From contig JAFAYL010000020.1 in the NCBI GenBank assembly GCA_019240405.1, forward strand, positions 158,865 through 222,864: a stretch of 64,000 bases of DNA, read 5' to 3'. Below are positions 53,670 through 60,727 of this stretch, in pieces. Both the position numbers and the translations under genes were made by a program. Source of the DNA: Acidobacteriaceae bacterium. GTDB lineage: Bacteria; Acidobacteriota; Terriglobia; Bryobacterales; Bryobacteraceae. The notes beneath the pieces are model-generated. The model was not told where the DNA came from. It saw only the letters and a program-made list of their open reading frames with translations, and did no database searches. Each line of letters opens with the position of its first letter. Position 1 is the first letter of the stretch.

Positions 53670-56600
53670 ATGACGAGAATCCACTCACTGCCATTTTCTT
53701 TTTTCGTTGCTGCTATTCTTAGCGTCAGCCCGCTTTGGGGCCAAGCCGAGACTTCGCTTCGCGGCGTCATCACCGATCCGAGCGGCGCCTCCGTTCCCAT
53801 CGCGCAAGTGACGCTCGCAAATCCGGCCACAGGCCTGGAACGCCACAGTTCCAGCAACGCTAAAGGTGAATATGAAATGCTGCAGTTGCCGCCCGGCACA
53901 TACCGCCTCACCGTGGAAGCATCCGGTTTCAAGAAATACGAAGTGACCGATTTGCAGCTCCAAGTTAACAGTCCCGCCACTGTTAATGCCGCGCTTCAGG
54001 TAGGTGGAACGACTGAAACTGTTGAGGTCACCGGCGAAGCCGCATTGTTAAACACCGTCGACGCATCCATCGGTGCCGTAATGACGGAAAACCAAGTGAA
54101 GGAGCTGCCCATCGAAGGCCGTGACGTCGCCGCGCTGTACAGTCTTCAGCCCGGCGTCATTTATCTCGGAAACAATCCGAATATCAACCCTGACCAGGAT
54201 ACTCGGAGCGGAGCCGTCAACGGAGCCAGAAGCGACCAGAGCAACATCCTGCTAGATGGCGTCGATTCAAACGATCAAACCCGCGGGTACGCATTTACTT
54301 CTGTCTTGCGCATGACGCCCGATTCCATCCAGGAATTTCGCGTGGCGACAACCAACTACGACGCTGAATCCGGGCGCTCGTCAGGCGCGGAAATATCGAT
54401 CGTCACGAAAAGCGGCACCAACAGTTTTCACGGCTCCGCATACGAATACAACCGCAACACCGCTACCGAAGCAAACGACTATTTCCTGAAGCTCTCCCAG
54501 CTTCAGCACGGAGAGCCGAACAAGCCTCTCGAATTTATTCGAAATGTTTTCGGCGCCAGCCTCGGCGGCCCCATTAAGAAAGATCGTGCATTCTTCTTCC
54601 TAAATTGGGAATCCCGCCGCGACGCGCAGCAAGAGAGTATATTGCGCGTCGTTCCAAGCCTAACTTTGCGTGAAGGCATTATGCAATATCAAAATGTCGA
54701 TGGCGGAGTCACGACCCTTTCACCGCAACAACTGGCCGCAATGGACCCGCTAGGTATCGGCCCGAACCCGGTGATGTTGAAGTTCTTTCAAAGCTATCCT
54801 CTGCCGAACGACCTCGGAGCCGGAGATGGCCTGAACTACTCCGGCTACCGGTTCGCTGCTCCCATTCACAACAGCTTCAATACCTATATCGCGCGATTCG
54901 ATTACATGCTCACGCAGGATGGAAAGCACACCCTTTTCTGGCGCGGGAACCTGATGGACGATCAGCAGAATGGCGTGCCGTATTTGCCGGGACAAAGTCC
55001 CCTGAAAACAAACGTCGATCACAGCAAGGGTTTTGTGGCAGGTGAGACCGCAATCCTCACCCCCTCAATGGTCAACAATTTCCGTTACGGATTTACGCGC
55101 CAAAGTGTGGGCATGGAGGGTAACTCGCAACAGCCCTGGATCCTGTTCCGCGGATTGAATGACAGTACCACGAACCCGGAAACGATCAATAACTTTTACT
55201 ACACAAATGCCTTTCAGGCTCCGGTGCACAACTTTGTCGATGACCTCTCTTGGAAAAAAGGCACCCATTCCTTCTCGTTTGGCACGAATGTCCGGTTCAT
55301 TCGCAGTCCCAGTTTTAATTTGACGAATTCGTTTAGTTCTGGAATTACGAACGCTTCCTGGCTTTCAGCGGCAGCCATTGCGAATACAGGAACCTATATG
55401 GACCCCGCGGTTTACGGCTATCCGGCAGTCGCGAGCACTTTCGACAACGCATACGATTACCCGCTTATCGCGCTGCTCGGCGCTGTTACGCAAGGAAACG
55501 CTGTCTATAACTACACCAAAACCGGCGCCCCCCTGGCGCAAGGCACGCCTATCAAACGTGATTTCGCAGTAGATCAATATGAGTTCTACGCTCAGGATTC
55601 CTGGCGGCTGAAGCCGAACTTCACCGTCACTTACGGACTGCGTTACAGCCTCGAATCGCCTCCCTGGGAAGTGAACGGACTCGAAGTCGCTCCTACCATC
55701 AATATGACGCAGTTCTTCAATATCCGCGCCTTACATGGGGCCGACGGAATTCCCTCGAACCAGGATCCTAAAATCAGCTACGATCTCGCCGGCAACGGCA
55801 AGCCTGGATTTTATCCTTGGCAGACCAAAAATTTCGCTCCGCGCCTGGGAATTGCTTGGGTTCCGGGTGGCGGTCCCTTGGGCTTGGGTCGCTTACTCGG
55901 AAAGGACAAAACCTCGATCCGCGCGGGCTTCGGAATTGTCTACGACAATATCGGCGAAGGCCTCATTCATACGTTCGACACGAGCGGTGGAGCTTACGGT
56001 CTTTCCACCACGATCACTAACCCCTCGGCTACGCTAACCCTCGTAGACGCGCCGCGGCTAACCAGTTTGAATGCCATTCCCAGCTCTGTGCTCGAGCCCG
56101 CGCCCGCTGGAGGTTTTCCCCAAACCCCGCCCCCCAGCGTCGGGCAAATTGTCTGGGGCGTGGATAACGGCCTGAAGATTCCTTACGCCTATCAGCTCGA
56201 TTTCTCGATTAGCCGGGAATTACCTCACAACATGATTTTCGAGGCCTCCTACGTGGGGCATTTGGCTCATCGATTGCTAACGCAGGAGGATCTCGACATG
56301 CCTCTCGACCTAGTCGACACAGCGAGTGGCGTCGACTACTTCAGAGCAGCCACGCGATTTTCGCAGCTCGCGGAAGCCGGTACACCCGTTTCGGCCATCA
56401 CTCCCTCGTTGGTTGGGCCAACAGCCGCATACTGGGGTGATATTTTCCCGAATCTCCCCGCCCTCGGCGGCTTCCCTGGTTTGACTCCGCTGCAGGCCGC
56501 GTATTCGATCATGAGTACATATCTGCATAACGAGACCACCGGCCTGTTCGTGCTCGATTATCCTGGGGTCAGGTGTCCGAACGGCTGCAGCAAATTCGGT

Positions 56601-57434
56601 CCAAACGCCTTCTATAATCCGCAGTTCGCCTCTCTATATGGCTGGCGCACAATTGGCAATTCGTCCTATAACGCTGCTCAGTTCACGCTTCGCAAGCGCT
56701 TCTCACAAGGCGTCCAGTTCGATTTGTATTACACGTTTTCTAAGTCTCTCGATCTCACCTCCGATGCCGAGCGCATTCAGCCGTGGGGTGGGTTGACCAG
56801 TAGCCAAATCATCAATTCCTGGGATTACAAGGCTCTTCGAGCCGTTTCAGACTTCGACACTACCCACCAGATCACTGCGAATTTTGTCGCCGAGCTTCCG
56901 TTCGGACGGAACAGGCTGATCGCCAGAAATGCAAATGGATGGCTCGACGCAATTATTGGCGGATGGCAGCTCACCGGCATTTACCGATGGACAAGCGGAT
57001 TCCCGGTGAGCGTCTCAAATGGCGCTACTTGGCCGACCAACTGGCAGTTGAGCGGCGAAGCCATGCCGGTCGGCACTTTGCCGCAAACCGGTACCTTTAA
57101 GAACGGCGATGGAATCGTGAACATCTTCCCGGAACCCCAAGGTGCGCTTTCCGATTTCCGGCACGACTATCCGGGCGAATCGGGCGCGCGCAATAATCTG
57201 CGAGGCGACGGCATATTCAACATCGATCTGGGCCTGGATAAGCGATGGAAGATGCCTTGGAAGGAAACTCACAGCCTTCAGTTTCGCTGGGAAGTCTTCA
57301 ACGTCACAAATAGCGTCCGATTCGACGTGCAATCGCTTAGCCTGGCTCTGGACCAGCAGAGGTCTTTCGGCAACTATACCCAGGAGCTCTCGACGCCTCG
57401 GGTGATGCAGTTCGCGTTGCGGTACGAGTTTTAA
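53670..57434 (+). CDS. Oar-like TonB-dependent outer-membrane receptor, copy 2
   Basis: This 1254-residue protein has the same architecture as its neighbour: signal peptide ending near WGQ, carboxypeptidase-regulatory domain (LRGVITDPSGASVPIAQVTL), plug domain (ENQVKELPIEGRDVAALYSL) and a barrel ending in RVMQFALRYEF. Its sequence has diverged well beyond a recent duplicate, and it is about 130 residues longer in the barrel loops. It starts at ATG 53670 with GGGGG 6-10 nt upstream. The 147-bp gap to copy 1 may hold a separate promoter, but none was assigned. It is followed by a strong bidirectional hairpin. Confidence 0.9.
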   Translation: MTRIHSLPFSFFVAAILSVSPLWGQAETSLRGVITDPSGASVPIAQVTLANPATGLERHSSSNAKGEYEMLQLPPGTYRLTVEASGFKKYEVTDLQLQVNSPATVNAALQVGGTTETVEVTGEAALLNTVDASIGAVMTENQVKELPIEGRDVAALYSLQPGVIYLGNNPNINPDQDTRSGAVNGARSDQSNILLDGVDSNDQTRGYAFTSVLRMTPDSIQEFRVATTNYDAESGRSSGAEISIVTKSGTNSFHGSAYEYNRNTATEANDYFLKLSQLQHGEPNKPLEFIRNVFGASLGGPIKKDRAFFFLNWESRRDAQQESILRVVPSLTLREGIMQYQNVDGGVTTLSPQQLAAMDPLGIGPNPVMLKFFQSYPLPNDLGAGDGLNYSGYRFAAPIHNSFNTYIARFDYMLTQDGKHTLFWRGNLMDDQQNGVPYLPGQSPLKTNVDHSKGFVAGETAILTPSMVNNFRYGFTRQSVGMEGNSQQPWILFRGLNDSTTNPETINNFYYTNAFQAPVHNFVDDLSWKKGTHSFSFGTNVRFIRSPSFNLTNSFSSGITNASWLSAAAIANTGTYMDPAVYGYPAVASTFDNAYDYPLIALLGAVTQGNAVYNYTKTGAPLAQGTPIKRDFAVDQYEFYAQDSWRLKPNFTVTYGLRYSLESPPWEVNGLEVAPTINMTQFFNIRALHGADGIPSNQDPKISYDLAGNGKPGFYPWQTKNFAPRLGIAWVPGGGPLGLGRLLGKDKTSIRAGFGIVYDNIGEGLIHTFDTSGGAYGLSTTITNPSATLTLVDAPRLTSLNAIPSSVLEPAPAGGFPQTPPPSVGQIVWGVDNGLKIPYAYQLDFSISRELPHNMIFEASYVGHLAHRLLTQEDLDMPLDLVDTASGVDYFRAATRFSQLAEAGTPVSAITPSLVGPTAAYWGDIFPNLPALGGFPGLTPLQAAYSIMSTYLHNETTGLFVLDYPGVRCPNGCSKFGPNAFYNPQFASLYGWRTIGNSSYNAAQFTLRKRFSQGVQFDLYYTFSKSLDLTSDAERIQPWGGLTSSQIINSWDYKALRAVSDFDTTHQITANFVAELPFGRNRLIARNANGWLDAIIGGWQLTGIYRWTSGFPVSVSNGATWPTNWQLSGEAMPVGTLPQTGTFKNGDGIVNIFPEPQGALSDFRHDYPGESGARNNLRGDGIFNIDLGLDKRWKMPWKETHSLQFRWEVFNVTNSVRFDVQSLSLALDQQRSFGNYTQELSTPRVMQFALRYEF

Positions 57435-57524
57435 CCGAAGCAGCACACCGATAACGGCGCCGATAAGCGACAAACTGAACTTCCTCTACGGTGGTTTGCG
57501 ACGAATGAGGCGAAATCTGATCAC

Positions 57525-57559
57525 GGAGAGGAGTTGGGAATCAAGCCCAACTCCTCTCC
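57525..57559. terminator. 14-bp perfect hairpin between convergent genes
   Basis: GGAGAGGAGTTGGG (57525-57538) pairs perfectly with 57546-57559 around a 7-nt loop. It lies between the ends of the receptor gene and the protease-like gene, so it probably terminates both strands even though the T-tracts are short. Confidence 0.75.
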
Positions 57560-57574
57560 TTCGAGTACAGTCCG

Positions 57575-58807
57575 CTATTTACATGCGGACGGTGTAGAAC
57601 TGCACGCCGAATTCAGAAGTGAAAGAATATTGTTGCTCGTGAACGGACTAGCCCCTACTTCCTTCGGAGCGGTCGATGTGTAGTACCAGGCCATTACTCC
57701 AACGACCATGTTCGGGTAGGCAGCACCGCCATTCGTTTCGCCTGTCAAGGTCGGCGCTATGCCAAACTTGACGATCCACGGACCACCGATTGCGCCCGCA
57801 TTCATGTTCGAGCCGATGACCGTGTTATCTGAATAGGACGCGCTGACATAACCATACGAGTCATTGCGCTCCATCAAGCTTCCATTGTCCAGGCCGGCGG
57901 CGTATCCGAGCTGTGTGATCTGGGTGAGACCGTTTGTCGTAAAACCGAAGCCGTTATAACCAAACCCGTACCAGCCCACCGCAGTTCCGACATATGCGCC
58001 CTTCTGAGTGTTCAGTGTTAGAAGCGCAACGTCGTCCGGACACACACTGGCGGCTACGGCGCAGTTGTCGGTGCCATCCAAGTACGCGCTTTTGACCCAA
58101 ACGTGAGCGACCGTCCAGGTGCCGAACGGGGCGACTCCATTTCGATAGCCTGGGATGAACTGAAAGTCACTATAGAACTGCTTTTTTCCATAATTAGCCA
58201 CACAGGCCGCTGCGGTCACAACGATGCCGGGCTTGATCAAAGACGCGGAACAGTAATACGTTGTATTGTTGATGTTCAGATACAACTTGCCCGCCGCCCT
58301 ATATGGGTACGCCGTGTTGGTGTTCAGGTCCTGTAGGTCTGCTCTCGCCGTCGTGAATGGGTGATTACTCGACCCGGAGTCGTCCCTTCTGACGCCGTCT
58401 TCAGCAATTATGCCGTCTTCAGCCTGCACCGGCGCGCCAACGAAAACCGGGCTCTGAATTCCATTTCCCTCGCCACCAGGCGAATATCCAGGCGCAGCAA
58501 ATGCCGGCGGGGATAGCAAGGCCTGTACCATCATCTGTGTGGTGTCGATTGATACGGGATTGCTGGGAAGTGGCATGGGCTTGGCATTCACAAAATCCAC
58601 GGTCTCATTGCCTTGGACAGTGAGGACAGTGTTGTCACCTACTCGCGCAACCTGCGCGTTCGCTAAGCCCTGGCCGGTGTATCCGAACGCTGCTAGGGCC
58701 AAGATCGCACTCCATGCCCTGCGGTTGAACGCGAACATTGTGCCTGTTGACGTTTTCTCAAACTCAGCGAGAGCCGAGCCGATTGTCTTACTTATGTTTT
58801 TCATCAT
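57575..58807 (-). CDS. Trypsin-like (S1) protein with catalytic His and Ser replaced
   Basis: The 410-residue exported protein has a long N-terminal region: a signal segment about residues 33-52, then a Pro/Gly-rich stretch. A chymotrypsin-fold domain begins near residue 165. The usual TAAHC is TAAACV (Ala201 in place of His) and the usual GDSGGP is GAIGGP (Ile340 in place of Ser). Only the Asp (DDVALL, D259) is kept. It is therefore predicted to be inactive as a protease and may bind ligands. The Cys pair flanking the former His (YYCSAS, AACVAN) is retained. It lies downstream of the first 72-residue peptide gene. Confidence 0.75.
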   Translation of the reverse strand: MMKNISKTIGSALAEFEKTSTGTMFAFNRRAWSAILALAAFGYTGQGLANAQVARVGDNTVLTVQGNETVDFVNAKPMPLPSNPVSIDTTQMMVQALLSPPAFAAPGYSPGGEGNGIQSPVFVGAPVQAEDGIIAEDGVRRDDSGSSNHPFTTARADLQDLNTNTAYPYRAAGKLYLNINNTTYYCSASLIKPGIVVTAAACVANYGKKQFYSDFQFIPGYRNGVAPFGTWTVAHVWVKSAYLDGTDNCAVAASVCPDDVALLTLNTQKGAYVGTAVGWYGFGYNGFGFTTNGLTQITQLGYAAGLDNGSLMERNDSYGYVSASYSDNTVIGSNMNAGAIGGPWIVKFGIAPTLTGETNGGAAYPNMVVGVMAWYYTSTAPKEVGASPFTSNNILSLLNSACSSTPSACK

Positions 58808-58893
58808 GTGTTTTCCTCTTTCTTTGTTGAATTACGTTCTAACGGAATGAATCGCTATTGCGGTTTTGGAGGATCTCTCGCGGTAATGGGCCG

Positions 58894-59112
58894 CTAAGGA
58901 AGAAGCCAGTCCAATAACTCGCCAGCGTCTGTCTCCTCGGTGTTGCTGTTCAGCACGGCTTGAATTAACGCCTCGCGTGAGGACAATTCCGCATCCTCAT
59001 CGCGCGTCCGTCGGTGTGAGGCCGCACCAGGAAAATTCCCGGCTTTTTCTTGCGACGAAAAAATTGATTGCAATTCCGCCGTGATGCCGGTGTTGTTCTT
59101 TCTTTGTTGCAT
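58894..59112 (-). CDS. 72-residue duplicated small protein, copy A
   Basis: The protein is unrecognised. It begins MQQRKNNTGITAELQ, has a polar Ser/Arg-rich middle (ASHRRTRDEDAELSSREALI) and ends in a hydrophobic LLDWLLP. About 59 of 72 residues are identical to copy B, and the N-terminus is the best conserved part. There is no signal peptide or Cys. Many DNA differences change amino acids, so constraint on the protein is modest. The ribosome-binding site is weak. It precedes the dead trypsin-like gene by 86 bp on the same strand. A leader peptide, a small regulator or a natural-product precursor are possible; none is shown. Confidence 0.55.
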   Translation of the reverse strand: MQQRKNNTGITAELQSIFSSQEKAGNFPGAASHRRTRDEDAELSSREALIQAVLNSNTEETDAGELLDWLLP

Positions 59113-59142
59113 TGCTAACTACGATCGGTACCGGCGGTAAGA

Positions 59143-59215
59143 GCAAATAGAGCGCAGGCCGCTTTCTGGCCGTTGTGCGCGGTCTTATCTTAAGAGAGCG
59201 AATCGCTCTATTTGC
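59143..59215. repeat. 12-bp inverted repeat / hairpin element, copy A
   Basis: GCAAATAGAGCG (59143-59154) is an exact inverted repeat of 59204-59215, enclosing inner hairpins (GGCC...GGCC). It lies in the 5' region of the 72-residue gene. Confidence 0.6.
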
Positions 59216-59345
59216 AAGGCTTACTTAGCCGAGCTAACGATCAACCTCCACTCAGGAGGACGACGTTTTGCCCTTGATCCCATCAGCGCGGCCATTTCAT
59301 TCTGCGCTGAACGCTCGCAAACCTTCATCACGAAAATGGTCGTCT

Positions 59346-60311
59346 TTAGACGTGTATCCAGTTGAATAAGATGAGAGCCAGCGTGCCCGTTCCGACAACG
59401 ATCCAAAGTGCGAGTCCCTGAAGAAGCGGACGAAAACCGACGCGCTTGAGCGTATTTTGGTTTAAGCCGGTTCCGATCAGGAAAAGCGTGGCGGTAAGTC
59501 CGACCTTGCCCAAGTGATTCAAAGCAGCAAACGTCGAGTTGAATGCCGGTAGCAGACTTTTCAACAAAGCCGCAAGACAGAAGAGCAGGATGAACCGCGG
59601 CCACTGAATGGTCGTATTGCTTCTCTCTCCATTTTTCGGTCGCCTCTTCAACAAGGCGGCGACCAGCAGAGAAAGAGGAAGGATCCAAAGAGCGCGCGCC
59701 AGCTTGATCGTGGTCCCGATGGCGAGCGCCGTGGGGCCATACCTCGCGGTCGTCCCGACCACGGAGCTAGTATCGTGGATGGCCAGAGCAGACCATAAGC
59801 CAAACTGTTCCTGGTTGAGGTGAAATAAGACTCCGATTACTGGAAAGAGAAACAGGGCCACCGAATTAAGAACGAAGATAGTACCGAGAGATACTGCCAT
59901 TTCTTCCTCATTGGCGTCCGCGATTGGCCCGACGGCGGCGATGGCGCTGCCCCCACAAATAGCAGTGCCAGTGCTGATCAGAAAGGCCGATTTCTTGTCG
60001 ACACGAATGAGCGAGCCGAGCCCCAGACCCAGCGACATCGCCACGATGATGCTGGCAGCGGTATAAAGAAAACCGGAACGCCCAGCTTGAAGAATGTCCT
60101 GCAGGTTCATGCCAAAGCCGAGCGAGACGACGGACACCTGTAGTAGAAATTTCGCAAGTCGCTTGGTTTCGAGATGAAACGGATGTTCGAGGCAAAATCC
60201 ATAAATAAGTCCGCTAAGGAGAGCAAGCGGCGGCGAAACCAGGCCACTTGCTGTAAGAATAAGCGCGAGGAAAAACAAGTTCTTACTGGTATTGTTTGAT
60301 TTCACGAACAT
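59346..60311 (-). CDS. YeiH-family putative sulfate exporter
   Basis: The 321-residue inner-membrane protein has about ten predicted transmembrane helices. Family blocks are SVVSLGFGMNLQDILQAGRS, STGTAICGGSAIAAVGPI and ALAIHDTSSVVGTTARYG. The family (UPF0324) is annotated as anion, possibly sulfate, exporters on limited evidence. Its ATG is 13 bp downstream of the stop of the second 72-residue gene, so those two are probably co-transcribed. The whole gene sits between the two 419-bp direct repeats. Confidence 0.88.
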   Translation of the reverse strand: MFVKSNNTSKNLFFLALILTASGLVSPPLALLSGLIYGFCLEHPFHLETKRLAKFLLQVSVVSLGFGMNLQDILQAGRSGFLYTAASIIVAMSLGLGLGSLIRVDKKSAFLISTGTAICGGSAIAAVGPIADANEEEMAVSLGTIFVLNSVALFLFPVIGVLFHLNQEQFGLWSALAIHDTSSVVGTTARYGPTALAIGTTIKLARALWILPLSLLVAALLKRRPKNGERSNTTIQWPRFILLFCLAALLKSLLPAFNSTFAALNHLGKVGLTATLFLIGTGLNQNTLKRVGFRPLLQGLALWIVVGTGTLALILFNWIHV

Positions 60312-60324
60312 GGCACTGGCCCCG

Positions 60325-60543
60325 CTAAGCGAGAAGCCAGTCCAATAACTCTTCGGCGTATCTCTCCTCGGTGTTGCTGCTCAGCACGACTTGAATTAAC
60401 GCCTCGCGCGAGGACAATTCTGCATCCTTATCGCGCGGTACTCGGTGTGAGGCCGTACCAGGAAAATACCCGGCGTCCTCTTGTGACGAAAAAATTAATT
60501 GCAATTCCGCCGTAATGCCAGTGTTGTTCTTTCGTTGTTGCAT
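60325..60543 (-). CDS. 72-residue duplicated small protein, copy B
   Basis: This is the paralogue of the 58894-59112 product, differing at 13 of 72 positions (mostly in the Arg/Asp-rich middle and near the C-terminus), with the same ends MQQRKNNTGITAELQ and LLDWLLA. It is probably co-transcribed with the YeiH gene 13 bp downstream and follows the kinase by 184 bp. The function is unknown. Retention of an open frame in both copies, despite about 13% DNA divergence, supports a real gene. Confidence 0.55.
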   Translation of the reverse strand: MQQRKNNTGITAELQLIFSSQEDAGYFPGTASHRVPRDKDAELSSREALIQVVLSSNTEERYAEELLDWLLA

Positions 60544-60575
60544 CGCTAATTACGATCGGTTACCGGGCGGTAAGA

Positions 60576-60647
60576 GCGAATAGAGCGTGCGGGCCGCTTG
60601 GCCGTTGTGCGCGGTCTTATTTTAAGATTGCGAACCGCTCTATTTGC
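60576..60647. repeat. Inverted repeat / hairpin element, copy B
   Basis: 60576-60587 and 60636-60647 pair as in copy A. The one base that differs in the left arm (A to G) gives a G-U wobble, so pairing in RNA is preserved. Confidence 0.55.
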
Positions 60648-60727
60648 AAGCCTGACTTCGCCGAGCTAACGATCAACCTCCACTCAGGAGGACGACGTTT
60701 TGCGCTTCATCCCATCATCGTGGGTTG

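Larger units (their letters stand above)
58891..59309. repeat. 419-bp direct repeat, copy A
   Basis: This copy matches 60322-60740 end to end with no net length change (about 85-90% identity by eye). It carries a 72-residue ORF, a 12-bp inverted repeat and a conserved GAGCTAACGATCAACCTCC block. Its right end corresponds to the last codons of the kinase in copy B. Confidence 0.85.

Noticed and set aside
59221..59688. Minus-strand ORF of 155 codons overlapping the YeiH gene start-distal part
   Set aside because: It is out of frame with the strongly supported YeiH gene; the part outside it is only the duplicated intergenic segment.
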